Positions 8,050-16,850 of a stretch of 64,000 bases of DNA are shown here, piece after piece (the stretch's first letter is position 1; every line of letters begins with the position of its first letter). The notes below the pieces were generated by a model. That model did no database searches and was not told the origin of the DNA. It saw only the letters and a list, made by a program, of their open reading frames with translations. The stretch is taken from positions 62,001 to 126,000 of the forward strand of contig JBPOFS010000008.1 in assembly GCA_051252515.1 (NCBI GenBank). Reading direction: 5' to 3'. The translations under genes were made by a program, and so were the position numbers. The stretch comes from UBA5078 sp051252515. GTDB lineage: Bacteria > Pseudomonadota > Gammaproteobacteria > Pseudomonadales > Pseudohongiellaceae.

Positions 8050-10200
8050 ATGACAATTGGGCAGCTACTGCTTCAGCCTTCGATTCGCACAAGCTTAAAA
8101 CTTTCGGCACTTACCATCGCCATTCTTGGTAGTAGCGTATTGCACGCCCAAGAAGAAACCCCAATTGACGATTCCACTATCGTTTACGAAGCGACATTTT
8201 TTGACCAGTACACGCCAATATCTGCCAACGATATGATTTCGCGTATCCCTGGTGTAAACCTGAACAGTAACAATGGCGGCGGCGGCGGACGCGGTCTCGG
8301 TTCTGGCGGCGACCTACTAATCAACGGCAAGCGCATTGCCGGTAAAGACAACTCTGCCAATGACCAGCTCCAACGTATTGCGGCAGACCAAGTAGATCGA
8401 ATTGAAATCATCCGCGGTAGCTCTGGCGATCTAGATGTGCGTGGCGCCAGCCAAGTCGTCAATATCGTACTCAAAGAATCCGCATCACGCTCTAGCCTAT
8501 CCGCAGAGGTCAGCGCAGACTATCACCATGACGACAAAGTCGACCCTGGCGTTACTGTCTCTTATGGCGGTCAATTGGGTAATTTCAACTACCTTTTTGG
8601 GGTAAAACTCGACCCACAGTACAACGCTTTCGACAACCTAGAATACAACTACAGTCCTGACCTGACTCTCACGGAGCTTCTCAAAGAAGAAAATATACGT
8701 GATAAAGACTCATTAGAAACTAGCATTAATCTAGGCTACGACTTTGAACGCGATCGCATTCAACTCAATGCATTAGTAAAAGATTCTAGTCACGAGACTT
8801 CATTAGACCGCCGCGGCTTTCTTGGTAATGATCTAAGTACAATCGATGACTCCGAATTCGAAGCGACCGATAAACTCGAAGAGAACTGGGAAATTGGCGG
8901 GAACTACGAACACACTTTCGCAAACAACAGTCGTTTTCAATTTCTATTTATTAGCAACCAAGAAATACGCAATAGTACTCGTGAACGCTTCACGACCACT
9001 GACGGGGCTAATGACAAAAATCAGTACTTACAATCTGATTCGACTACGCGCGAGCGCATAGGACAGGCAAGTTATAGCTGGTCATTGAGTGATAATCATG
9101 ACATGCAGCTAGGGATTGAGCGCGCGCAAACGATTCTTGATACGACGCTTTTCCTTGGCGATGCTGTCTATGGAGAGGGCAGTGCCTCTCCCGCTTACGG
9201 CAACCTACCTCCTTTACTGAGCTCATCGAATCCAGGCTCTACTGTAGAAGAGATGCGGTATGAAACCTTCGCCGTGCACAACTGGACCCTCAACGACAAA
9301 ATGACACTCGAAAGTACGCTGCTCTATGAAGCGTCAACGATCGATCAATCAGGAACGGCCAGCCGTAGTCGTGACTTCGGCTTCGTTCGCCCGAAAGTCG
9401 ATTACCGTTACGATGTCCTGCCATCATTACAAGTGCGCGCTACAGTCGAACGTGCCGTGTCGCAACTGAGCTTTAGCAGCTTTACGGCGACAACTAACAA
9501 TTCGGACCCGTCAAAAGATACTCTCGCAGGCAATCCAGACTTACGCCAAGAAGACGAGATTCGCTACGAGCTAGGGCTTCAATATCGCCTCCCTAATGAT
9601 GGCGGCGTCGTAAACACGCGTTTCTTCTATCGCGATATCGACAATGTTACTGGTAATGTCAATATTTCTACTGATCTGACAGACCCTACTTCAGCCACGG
9701 GCAACCTCGGCAATGGCAAGCGCTACGGTGTCTTTTTCGACACAAGTACTCGATTAGGATTTTTGGGCATGCCTGACGCACTCGTCACCAGTGCGCTGAA
9801 CTTATGGGACTCTCATGTCTTCGACCCTATTATTGGCGAAGACCGTCGCTTCAATCGGCGCGGCAATATGTCTCTAGGCTTCCAACATGACATTCCAGCC
9901 TTCGGACTAAATTATGGTTTCAATTTCAGTCAAGAAATTAACGGTGGCGAGAAACAGATCGAAGTCGATACGATTGATCAGACTGTTCGTGGCCCACAGC
10001 TACAACTCTTTGTGTCAAAAGTCGCATTCGACAATATTACATTCCGGCTTGAGTCAATGAACTCTCTTGCCTCTGACTTCTGTCGTGATCGTTACCGTTA
10101 TGACGGTCTAGTCGGCAATGGTGTGCTCACTGAAATAGAAGACTCTTGTGGTTCTGGTGGCGGACAGAAAGTCGCTTTGAAAATTCGCACAACCTTCTAA
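8050..10200 (+). CDS. TonB-dependent outer-membrane receptor
   Basis: A 716-residue outer-membrane receptor. I chose ATG 8050 rather than an upstream in-frame start because GGAGA sits five nt before it and translation there begins a good signal peptide ending near LHAQ. The plug domain follows, with MISRIPGVNLNS, a glycine run (NNGGGGGRGLGSGGD), LLINGKRIAGK and DQVDRIEIIRGSSGDLDVRG. The rest is a beta-barrel ending with the aromatic C-terminus KIRTTF. The substrate cannot be read from sequence. The cupredoxin/DUF3034/truncated-haemoglobin genes lie 144 nt downstream on the same strand, which hints at a metal or haem link, but that is inference. No Pho-like box was seen upstream. Confidence 0.88.
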   Translation: MTIGQLLLQPSIRTSLKLSALTIAILGSSVLHAQEETPIDDSTIVYEATFFDQYTPISANDMISRIPGVNLNSNNGGGGGRGLGSGGDLLINGKRIAGKDNSANDQLQRIAADQVDRIEIIRGSSGDLDVRGASQVVNIVLKESASRSSLSAEVSADYHHDDKVDPGVTVSYGGQLGNFNYLFGVKLDPQYNAFDNLEYNYSPDLTLTELLKEENIRDKDSLETSINLGYDFERDRIQLNALVKDSSHETSLDRRGFLGNDLSTIDDSEFEATDKLEENWEIGGNYEHTFANNSRFQFLFISNQEIRNSTRERFTTTDGANDKNQYLQSDSTTRERIGQASYSWSLSDNHDMQLGIERAQTILDTTLFLGDAVYGEGSASPAYGNLPPLLSSSNPGSTVEEMRYETFAVHNWTLNDKMTLESTLLYEASTIDQSGTASRSRDFGFVRPKVDYRYDVLPSLQVRATVERAVSQLSFSSFTATTNNSDPSKDTLAGNPDLRQEDEIRYELGLQYRLPNDGGVVNTRFFYRDIDNVTGNVNISTDLTDPTSATGNLGNGKRYGVFFDTSTRLGFLGMPDALVTSALNLWDSHVFDPIIGEDRRFNRRGNMSLGFQHDIPAFGLNYGFNFSQEINGGEKQIEVDTIDQTVRGPQLQLFVSKVAFDNITFRLESMNSLASDFCRDRYRYDGLVGNGVLTEIEDSCGSGGGQKVALKIRTTF

Positions 10201-10226
10201 AGAACTACCCACCTCCCCCACAATAC

Positions 10227-10280
10227 TACGAGCGCCCGTTGAGTTTCTTTTGTAAAAAAGGAATCCAACGGGCGCTCGTA
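10227..10280. repeat. 15-bp perfect inverted repeat between TonB receptor and cupredoxin operon
   Basis: Arms at 10227-10241 and 10266-10280 are perfectly complementary over 15 bp, GC-rich, around a 24-nt loop whose own T-rich and A-rich halves can pair further. It begins 26 nt past the receptor stop and ends 64 nt before the cupredoxin start. There is no T tract after it, so it could be a 3'-end stabiliser, an RNA-processing hairpin or a rho-independent-like stop. Confidence 0.6.
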
Positions 10281-10344
10281 CTCGTATTGAATATTCTGTG
10301 GAAGATTCACAGCGTCGCCTAACCCTAAGGAAACACCCTTTAAT

Positions 10345-10983
10345 ATGAACCTTAAGCTTTCAAACCTCATGTTACTGACCCTCATGGCAGTAGCCTCTAC
10401 TACAAGCCATGCGGTCGAGTTCTCGGTGCAAGTGTTTGACCAATTAGGCAAGCCTTTAACCGACGCTGTCATTGAAAGCCCTGGCAATCGCGTAGTGGTC
10501 GCCCCAGACACTGTTGCCGTAATGGATCAAGTGAACAAGCGCTTCGTGCCGATGGTCATTGCGATCGGCAAAGGACAGCGCGTCAATTTCCCTAATTATG
10601 ACAATATTCGCCACCACGTTTATTCCTTCTCCGACATTAAACAGTTTTCAACGGAATTGTACGCAGACATTCCCGCTAACCCAGTTCAATTTGAGAGCAC
10701 AGGCATCGCCGCATTAGGCTGCAATATTCACGACAGCATGGTGGGTTATATCTATGTGAGCGAATGGGAAGACGTACAAGTAACAGATGCCAGCGGCATT
10801 GTAAGGTTCACACAAGACACCATTCCTGATGAAATTTCTGTCTGGCATCCGTGGTCGACCGATGCTAATAACCGTCGCACAGTGAGCACAGTAAGTGTAC
10901 GTGAAGGGGGAATATTAGAAGTTCGCCTCAACATCACATCCCCAAACCAAGTCTTCGGATTCAGAGCGTTGAGTGCCCAATAA
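10345..10983 (+). CDS. Periplasmic cupredoxin-like protein (methylamine utilization protein family)
   Basis: A 212-residue secreted protein with signal peptide ending near SHA (about residue 23). It belongs to a plastocyanin-like family often labelled methylamine utilization protein. Likely copper ligands are a His in the NIRHHVYSF segment (about 92-93) and the Cys-x-x-His-x4-5-Met arrangement in GCNIHDSMVGYI (Cys near 128, His 131, Met 134). The C-terminal third looks like a second beta-sandwich (VTDASGIVRFT ... ISVWHPW). It is the first gene of a three-gene unit: the DUF3034 start lies 1 nt after its stop. No mau genes are present, so the family label should not be taken as function. A periplasmic copper or electron-transfer role is inferred. 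Confidence 0.75.
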   Translation: MNLKLSNLMLLTLMAVASTTSHAVEFSVQVFDQLGKPLTDAVIESPGNRVVVAPDTVAVMDQVNKRFVPMVIAIGKGQRVNFPNYDNIRHHVYSFSDIKQFSTELYADIPANPVQFESTGIAALGCNIHDSMVGYIYVSEWEDVQVTDASGIVRFTQDTIPDEISVWHPWSTDANNRRTVSTVSVREGGILEVRLNITSPNQVFGFRALSAQ

Positions 10984-10984
10984 T

Positions 10985-11818
10985 ATGCGTTATTTAATAA
11001 CTCTAGCGCTGGCCAGTACATTCCTCGCACCAACGCTCTCCCTTGCCGATAGTCGTATTAAAGGAACAGGCGGCGTCAGCTCCATTAGTGGCGGCGGCGG
11101 TGGCGGATTGATTCCTTGGGCCACATTAGGAGGCCTAGCCACACGCGAACAACGAAGCCTAAGTGGCTTTATCACTCGCGCCGATGTCGATGATTTCACC
11201 CTTGATGTCAAAGGGATCACATTGAATTTGAATAATAGAATCGAGCTCTCTGTCGCCCGGCAAGATTTCACCATCAAAGCCAATAATGCCGAGATCAGTC
11301 AGGACAAATACGGCTTGAAAGCAAAGGTGTCAGGTGACCTTATTTTCGGACAAATGCCACAAATCACACTAGGGCTTGAGAAAAGTCACTTACGTGATCC
11401 TGCCACTGCCAGAGCCGTCGGCGCTCGAGATGATGACGGTGTCGATTTTTACGTGAGCGCTGCCAAAGCGTGGATCGACGGCCCGCTGCATCGCACTAGT
11501 ATGCTCAACTTTAATTTGCGCTCCTCCAAAGCAAACCAGTTTGGTTTATTAGGCTATGGCGGCGACGATCAAGATAGGCAGTTATTAATTGAGGCTTCCG
11601 CCGCCATGTTTCTGACAAGAAGCATTGCCTTGGGTGTGGAGTACCGACAAAAACCCGATAATTTAAGTGCGTTAATTGAAGAGGATGCAAGCGATGTGTT
11701 TATCGCGTGGTTTCCCAACAAACACTTCTCAGTCACGGCCGCGTATGTGCGTCTAGGCGATATCGCAGGTGCCCAGAATCAAAACGGGTACTACCTCTCT
11801 ATTCAAGGAGCTTTGTAA
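10985..11818 (+). CDS. DUF3034 family envelope protein
   Basis: A 277-residue protein with a signal peptide (MRYLITLALASTFLAP..SLA). I place the start at ATG 10985, directly after the cupredoxin stop, over an in-frame GTG at 10973 that would overlap that gene. The mature N-terminus carries the DUF3034 hallmark GTGGVSS-IS-GGGGGGLIPW and later NRIELSVARQDF, YGLKAKVSG and MPQITLGLE. Alternating hydrophobic strands and a short aromatic-poor C-terminus suggest an outer-membrane beta structure, as proposed for this family from sequence. The function is unknown. The tight coupling to the cupredoxin and the haemoglobin lipoprotein is the best clue. Confidence 0.75.
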   Translation: MRYLITLALASTFLAPTLSLADSRIKGTGGVSSISGGGGGGLIPWATLGGLATREQRSLSGFITRADVDDFTLDVKGITLNLNNRIELSVARQDFTIKANNAEISQDKYGLKAKVSGDLIFGQMPQITLGLEKSHLRDPATARAVGARDDDGVDFYVSAAKAWIDGPLHRTSMLNFNLRSSKANQFGLLGYGGDDQDRQLLIEASAAMFLTRSIALGVEYRQKPDNLSALIEEDASDVFIAWFPNKHFSVTAAYVRLGDIAGAQNQNGYYLSIQGAL

Positions 11819-11824
11819 AGGACT

Positions 11825-12268
11825 ATGCCGCACTCTTTCATTAACAAAACTCGCTTACTAGTCGCTACCCTGCTATTCACGGTTCTTAGCGCTTGCAGTG
11901 TCGTTAACTCCGACGCGACTCTCTATCAACGTTTAGGCGGTGCAGTTGGCGTTGAAAATATTACAGAGCTATTTATCTTAGAGATTGCACGCGATGAGCG
12001 CGTCATCACCTACTTTGAAGACTCCAACGTGCAACGCTTCCGTGAGAAGTTCGTTGAGCATTTGTGCATGATCACTGACGGCCCCTGCGAATACACAGGT
12101 GATACGATGATCGATATTCATGTGGGAATGGACGTGACAGAGGGAGCGTTCACAGCAATTGTGGAAGACTTAATCGAAGCCATGAAAAAAGCCGATGTTG
12201 CCATCGGCCTTCAGAACCAAGTCTTAGATAGACTGGCAGGATTGCGCGGAGAAATCATCTACCGCTGA
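11825..12268 (+). CDS. Group 1 truncated haemoglobin, lipoprotein form
   Basis: A 147-residue truncated globin preceded by a lipoprotein signal (lipobox LSAC, Cys24). Globin features are LYQRLGGAVGVENI at the start, FREKFVEHLCMITDGP in the E-helix region, EYTGDTMIDIH with the probable proximal haem ligand His99, and FTAIVEDLIEAMKKADV. Most group 1 truncated haemoglobins are cytosolic; here the lipobox predicts a membrane-anchored periplasmic protein. Its start is 6 nt after the DUF3034 stop, so it is translated from the same transcript. O2, NO or redox chemistry next to a cupredoxin is an inference. Two cysteines (81, 88) flank a short loop and could form a disulphide in the periplasm. Confidence 0.85.
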   Translation: MPHSFINKTRLLVATLLFTVLSACSVVNSDATLYQRLGGAVGVENITELFILEIARDERVITYFEDSNVQRFREKFVEHLCMITDGPCEYTGDTMIDIHVGMDVTEGAFTAIVEDLIEAMKKADVAIGLQNQVLDRLAGLRGEIIYR

Positions 12269-12274
12269 TGGGGG

Positions 12275-12301
12275 TTCAGCAAGCCATTACTGCTTGCTGA
12301 A
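12275..12301. terminator. Convergent 3'-end hairpin
   Basis: A 10-bp perfect stem (12275-12284 with 12292-12301) lies between the globin stop and the end of the minus-strand methyltransferase, overlapping the latter's last codons. There is no long T run, so it is probably a shared 3' hairpin of the two convergent units. Confidence 0.5.
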
Positions 12302-13009
12302 AATCATCATGTGTTGCCAAGGTAGAAAATCTAAAGTTTCTTCAAATTTAAGATCAAACACAGCCATCTCTGCTTTCACTTGATCTTGTGACATCTTATG
12401 CAGCGGTCGAATGGGCACTGTTGCATCTTCTTCGCGATACTCTAGCAACACAACTCGTCCGCCTTGCTTCAAGCCATTCACGATACTGTTCATCATTTCC
12501 CAAGGATGCGAAAACTCATGGTAAGCATCAACGAGTAGCACAAGATCAACGGTATTGGCAGGCAGCTTCGTGTCATCAATATCGCCTCGAATTCCTTCGA
12601 TATTAGTCACGCCTTCTGCCGCTTTTCGCTCTTCAATCATCGCCAACATTTGCGGTTGAATATCTACCGCAAGCACTTTGCCCTGTGGCACCAGTTTGGC
12701 CATACGGAAAGAGAAAAAGCCAGAACCCGCACCGATATCCCCTACTACATCTGTTGGACGTAAATTAAGGTTGGCGACAACATCATCAGGCATTTCTTCA
12801 TGCGTTCGCTGTGGTCGTTCTAGCCATTGCGCGGCTTGGTAACCCATAACGCCAGAGATTTCGCGGCCCATATAAAAGCGGCCAATGCCGCCAGTGCTGC
12901 GCTCAGGGGCATCAACATAGGAGCCTTCTGGGGCGCCTTGGGCTAACACCAGTGTACTCGGTAGGAATAAAGCAAATACTAAGGCTATTGCCGAACGGCG
13001 GTATGACAT
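12287..13009 (-). CDS. Secreted class I SAM-dependent methyltransferase-like protein
   Basis: A 240-residue protein with a Sec signal peptide (MSYRRSAIALVFALFLPSTLVLAQ) followed by a Rossmann methyltransferase domain. Motif I is VGDIGAGSGFFSF near residue 94 with the acidic end of strand 2 at VLAVDIQPQ, and the motif IV region is VDLVLLVDAYHEF. Exported methyltransferase-fold proteins of this type occur in marine gammaproteobacteria, but SAM would not be expected in the periplasm, so activity there is doubtful. The substrate is unknown. It is monocistronic and convergent with the globin operon. Confidence 0.78.
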   Translation of the reverse strand: MSYRRSAIALVFALFLPSTLVLAQGAPEGSYVDAPERSTGGIGRFYMGREISGVMGYQAAQWLERPQRTHEEMPDDVVANLNLRPTDVVGDIGAGSGFFSFRMAKLVPQGKVLAVDIQPQMLAMIEERKAAEGVTNIEGIRGDIDDTKLPANTVDLVLLVDAYHEFSHPWEMMNSIVNGLKQGGRVVLLEYREEDATVPIRPLHKMSQDQVKAEMAVFDLKFEETLDFLPWQHMMIFSKQ

Positions 13010-13097
13010 GATGACTTCCTCTAAGCGTTAAGGTGCGTAATGCAAATCATTGTAGAGGAAGGACAATGGGATTAATAGTTGCGCACCGACACGGTGC

Positions 13098-13274
13098 TTA
13101 TATGAGCTTCAGCCAACGATGCCCGCTGCCTTTGCAATCCAGACATACTCGGGTATTGGACACTTTGCCCGTCCCTTCACAGACAAGACATACGTCTTGG
13201 TAAGGCTTTTGAAGGATGGCAAGCAACTCACGATACGCTTGAATATTGCGAATATGTTGTATGTCAGCGCTCAT
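13098..13274 (-). CDS. Small DnaJ-type zinc-finger protein
   Basis: A 58-residue protein with two CxxCxGxG-type knuckles, CLVCEGTGKV and CLDCKGSGHRW, like half of the DnaJ cysteine-rich domain, so four cysteines could bind one zinc. I set the start at ATG 13274 because AGGAG lies eight nt upstream; a longer frame starting at 13319 lacks a ribosome site. The preceding N-terminal part (IQHIRNIQAYRELL) looks helical. There is no J domain, so it is not a co-chaperone by itself. It lies alone between the methyltransferase and a divergent CaiB gene. Function unknown. Confidence 0.65.
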   Translation of the reverse strand: MSADIQHIRNIQAYRELLAILQKPYQDVCLVCEGTGKVSNTRVCLDCKGSGHRWLKLI

Positions 13275-13527
13275 TTGCGGGGCTCCTAAACTACTACGAG
13301 AAATACCAAAAAATATCAAAGATCTAATTCAGCTTTATACTTGAGGCAATTATGCGACTCTCCTGAATTTGTTATTGTTAACATGTTCACAAAAGCATCG
13401 TTTACCCAATCGGCTCTTAAAAAGTGTGACCTCCTTCTACTTTTGCTTGGCCCGCGTGTTCCCCCATGGCTATGCTAGACTTCATCACTTATAGAATTAC
13501 ATCTAATGCTCCGGGGGGGAGTAACAC

Positions 13528-14718
13528 ATGTCCACAGAAGGTGTTTTAAAAGGAATCCGCGTCCTCGATTTTGGACGCTACATCGCTGGCCCATTCTGCG
13601 CTAGCTTACTCGCAGACCTTGGCGCTGAAGTCATCCGCATTGAAAAAGTAAAAGGCAGTGAAGACCGCTTTCTATCTCCTATCAGCGATGCGGGGGATGG
13701 CGCCCTGTTCATGCAAATGGGCCGCAATAAGCTGGGCATGACCCTTAACCCTATGAAACCGAAGGGCCAAGAGATCGTGCGCAAGCTAGTGGCCACGGCC
13801 GATGTTGTCATCGCCAATCTACCGCCTGACACACTCAAAGCGATGGGCTTGGACTATGAAAGCCTCTGCGCCATACGCCCCGATATTATCCTGACTCTGA
13901 TCTCTGCCTTTGGCAGTGGCGGCCCTTATAGCAATCGAGTCGGATTCGATGGTTTAGGACAAGCAATGTCAGGCTCGATGTACTTATCCGGCACTCCAGA
14001 GCAGCCCGCAAAGGCCTATGCTCCATTCATCGATTTTGGAACAGCAAGCTTGAGCGCTTACGCGACAATGGCCGCTTTATACGAACGCCAGAAAACCGGT
14101 CGCGGGCAGGTTGTAGAAGCCGCTTTGTTTAGTACGGCACTGACCTTCACTAATGGTGTGGTCATTGAGCAATCGGCATTGGATTTAAATCGCACAGCCA
14201 CCCTGAATCGCTCACAAACCTCCGCCCCTGCCGACACCTATAAAACCCGCGACGGTTGGGTGTTAGTGCAAAGCGTTGGCGGCCCCTTGTTTGAGCGCTG
14301 GGTGCAGTTAATGGGCGAGCCCCACTGGTTAGAAGACCCGCGTTTTAAAGATGATATTAGTCGGGGAGATCATGGCGAGGTTATCAGCGAACGCTTAGCG
14401 ACGTGGTGCGCTGAACGAAGTTCTGCTGAAGTGTTAGCCGCGATGGAAGAAGCGCGCCTACCCGCAGGGCCAGTAATGTCGCCACAACAAGTCTTGGATG
14501 ACCCTCATGTTAATGCCGCGGGCATGTTCCAAGCGGTTGATTATCCTGGGCTTAAAAAGGCAGCGCCCATAATGACGCCACCCGTTAAGATGTCACTCAC
14601 CCCGCCGACGATACGTCATCGCGCTCCTACATTAGGAGAACATACCGATCGGCTACTAGGTGAGCTGGGTTACTCTGCCGCGCAAATTACAGAACTACGT
14701 GATGAACGCGTAGTGTAA
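13528..14718 (+). CDS. CaiB/BaiF family CoA transferase
   Basis: A class III CoA transferase of 396 residues, the normal family length. It transfers CoA between an acyl-CoA and a free acid via an aspartyl-CoA thioester. The N-terminus GIRVLDFGRYIAGPFCASLLADLGAEVIRIE fits the family. The catalytic Asp region lies around AYAPFIDFGTASLSAYATM. The start ATG is preceded by a G-rich ribosome site (GGGGGGAG, about six nt). It is divergent from the small zinc-finger gene and convergent with nfsA. The substrate pair is unknown. A second CaiB gene is at 31.0 kb; the two are distinct sequences. Confidence 0.88.
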   Translation: MSTEGVLKGIRVLDFGRYIAGPFCASLLADLGAEVIRIEKVKGSEDRFLSPISDAGDGALFMQMGRNKLGMTLNPMKPKGQEIVRKLVATADVVIANLPPDTLKAMGLDYESLCAIRPDIILTLISAFGSGGPYSNRVGFDGLGQAMSGSMYLSGTPEQPAKAYAPFIDFGTASLSAYATMAALYERQKTGRGQVVEAALFSTALTFTNGVVIEQSALDLNRTATLNRSQTSAPADTYKTRDGWVLVQSVGGPLFERWVQLMGEPHWLEDPRFKDDISRGDHGEVISERLATWCAERSSAEVLAAMEEARLPAGPVMSPQQVLDDPHVNAAGMFQAVDYPGLKKAAPIMTPPVKMSLTPPTIRHRAPTLGEHTDRLLGELGYSAAQITELRDERVV

Positions 14719-14727
14719 TTAAACGGG

Positions 14728-14755
14728 CAAGGCTTTAGCGCATGGTAAAGCCTTG
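14728..14755. terminator. Convergent 3'-end hairpin
   Basis: A 10-bp perfect stem (14728-14737 with 14746-14755) follows the CaiB stop and overlaps the last codons of minus-strand nfsA. It is probably a shared 3' structure; only a short T run follows it on the plus strand. Confidence 0.5.
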
Positions 14756-15472
14756 TTCCGCTAAGAAATCACGCATATGTGGCCGCGCTTTCTCACTGAG
14801 CAAAGAGGCCACTTGCTCACTCCAACAAATGCCGTGTCCTCCGCCTGTGCGTTGACGATAGTACTCGCGTATTTGCTCGTCATAGTCGGCAATTCGCTCT
14901 GCATCACCCTCTTCCGAATACACATCATCTTTCATGATCACTTCAAGCGGAAGACGTGGCTTAGTTTCTGGATCCTGATCAGGATAGCCCAGACACAGAC
15001 CAAACACTGGATAAACGCCTTTTGGCAATTTAAGCAGCGTACTGACATCACGAGGGTTATTACGAATACCTCCGATGTAGCAAATACCTAAACCTGCGGC
15101 CTCTGCCGCAATCACCATATTCTGTGCCATCAAGGCCACATCCACAGTGGCAATAATGAAATGCTCAGTAAAATCGCCGGCAAAGGGCTTTTCATACTGT
15201 ACGCAACAATTGCCAGGACGCTTTAAGTCGGCACAAAACACTAAGAATTCTGCGGCACTTTCCACATAGGCTTGATTGCCAGCATAAGCCGCCATTTTCT
15301 TGCGGCTTTCCGGAGCCCGCACTCGAATGACCGTGGCGCCTTGCAAGAAGCTAGACGTCGCAGCACTTTGAGCCGTAGAGACAATGGTCGATAGCAGGGC
15401 ATCATCAATTTTTTGATCAGTAAATTTTCGAATGCTACGGTGAGCATTGAGCAAAGCATGAACAGCATTCAC
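14735..15472 (-). CDS. nfsA: NfsA-type NADPH-dependent nitroreductase
   Basis: An FMN flavoprotein of 245 residues, the length of E. coli NfsA. Family landmarks are AHRSIRKFTD near the N-terminus (FMN phosphate contacts), SSFLQGATVIRV, ESAAEFLVFCADLKR, AAEAAGLGICYIGGIRNNP, and the PVFGLCLGYPDQDPETKPRLP stretch typical of NfsA/Frp. It would reduce nitro-aromatics and quinones by two-electron steps in the cytosol. It is monocistronic and ends in a hairpin shared with the CaiB gene. Confidence 0.88.
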   Translation of the reverse strand: MNAVHALLNAHRSIRKFTDQKIDDALLSTIVSTAQSAATSSFLQGATVIRVRAPESRKKMAAYAGNQAYVESAAEFLVFCADLKRPGNCCVQYEKPFAGDFTEHFIIATVDVALMAQNMVIAAEAAGLGICYIGGIRNNPRDVSTLLKLPKGVYPVFGLCLGYPDQDPETKPRLPLEVIMKDDVYSEEGDAERIADYDEQIREYYRQRTGGGHGICWSEQVASLLSEKARPHMRDFLAEQGFTMR

Positions 15473-15527
15473 AAGGACAAACTCCTTTTATTTCATAAAG
15501 TTAATTATTACTAATGCGATAATAAGT

Positions 15528-16733
15528 TTAGTGGAGGACGCTGTCTAAAAAAGCAGGAACCACATCGTTGGCAAGCGAGGTTTCACCATTAAAGAGCACA
15601 ACCATGGCGAGATCGAGGGACGGCACCAACACTAGCTCAGAGCGAAACCCTCTTACTCCTCCGCCATGGTGGATAACGCGAACGCCAGCATAATCAAAAA
15701 TGCGCCAACCAAGGCCATACCACGCTTTATCTAGGCGTGGCCAACGATTGAAATAGCTGCCTCGTGGCGTCTCCACTTCGGGCGTCTGTTGCTCAAGAAG
15801 AACGGATTCAGGCAATACGGCCGGAAACGCACCGAGATTAGCTTGTGCCCAGACCATCATGTCTTCGACGCTAGCATTAACGCCAGCGGCGGGCCCAACA
15901 GTATAGTAGGCGGCATTTGTCGGTGCGATTAGCCAGTTACCCCCTCTTTGTTGATGCGCGGCGCTCACGTTCTTAGAGTCCGTATACCCTTCTAAGCCAA
16001 CCGAAGCTGTCTGCATGCCCAGTGGCGCAAATATTCTCTCTTGCACATATTGTGCGTAGCTTTCGTGTTCGGAAACTTCGACTACATCCGACACTAGGGA
16101 GAACACGACGTTCTGGTAGCCATAACAGCGCCCAGGAGGACAAACGGTTGGGATTTCTTGGAATTTTTCTTGAATCTTTTTGTAGGCGACACCGGAATCG
16201 AGCATATTCGAATAAGCGTGTGGCATTAAACCGGTTGTATGACTCAGTAGATGGCGCAGCGTCATTTCCTGAGTACTCGATTCGGTCCCAATAGCGTATT
16301 GCGGTAAAATTGTAATGAGTGGCGTATCCCAGCTTTGCTTATGGTCAAACACCAACTTGGCGGTCACCGCGCCTGCAAACGTCTTTGAAACCGACGCGAT
16401 CCGGAAGAGCGTTTTGCTATCGACCGGCTCCGGCTGCGCCGTACTACGAACCCCCCAAGTACGCACATCAAGGACTTCATTGGCGCGGACAATCCCTAAT
16501 GCCACGCCAGGCACGCCTATCGTGGTGATTTCATTATCTAACCACTGCAAATATTCCACATAATCTAATGGGGAGAATCCAGGGACATCAGCAGTTTCAA
16601 AGAAAAGAGTTGGCTCACTGCTTGGAGCAGACACGACTGTGGCAGGAGCTTGTGACCAAGCATTTTGCGCGGCAAGGCCGGCCAATAGAAAACCAAAAAC
16701 ACCATAGGCAAATGGGCGAGTGACCGAAAACAA
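15528..16733 (-). CDS. Serine hydrolase, class C beta-lactamase-like
   Basis: A secreted penicillin-binding-protein-fold hydrolase (beta-lactamase/esterase family). The SxxK motif is SVSK within LFRIASVSKTFAG, the YxN motif is YQN in CYGYQNVVFS, and the third motif is HHGGGVRGF. I prefer the TTG start at 16733 because GGAG stands seven nt before it and translation then opens with a clean signal peptide ending near AWSQ. An upstream GTG at 16793 would add 20 cysteine-containing residues without a ribosome site. True beta-lactamase activity is unlikely to be deducible; D-aminopeptidase or esterase activity is equally possible. Confidence 0.8.
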   Translation of the reverse strand: MFSVTRPFAYGVFGFLLAGLAAQNAWSQAPATVVSAPSSEPTLFFETADVPGFSPLDYVEYLQWLDNEITTIGVPGVALGIVRANEVLDVRTWGVRSTAQPEPVDSKTLFRIASVSKTFAGAVTAKLVFDHKQSWDTPLITILPQYAIGTESSTQEMTLRHLLSHTTGLMPHAYSNMLDSGVAYKKIQEKFQEIPTVCPPGRCYGYQNVVFSLVSDVVEVSEHESYAQYVQERIFAPLGMQTASVGLEGYTDSKNVSAAHQQRGGNWLIAPTNAAYYTVGPAAGVNASVEDMMVWAQANLGAFPAVLPESVLLEQQTPEVETPRGSYFNRWPRLDKAWYGLGWRIFDYAGVRVIHHGGGVRGFRSELVLVPSLDLAMVVLFNGETSLANDVVPAFLDSVLH

Positions 16734-16850
16734 TATGTAGCTCCAAAGTCGATTTATGCATCGAAAAAAAACAATAGCGCTGCAAGTTAACACGATCTAA
16801 GTACATTGCAAACTAACCCGGGACATAGGTTGGAGGGTTAAATTTCAGAC

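Noticed and set aside
10345..10983. True methylamine utilization (mau) gene
   Set aside because: Despite the family label there is no methylamine dehydrogenase or mauG/mauE in the window.
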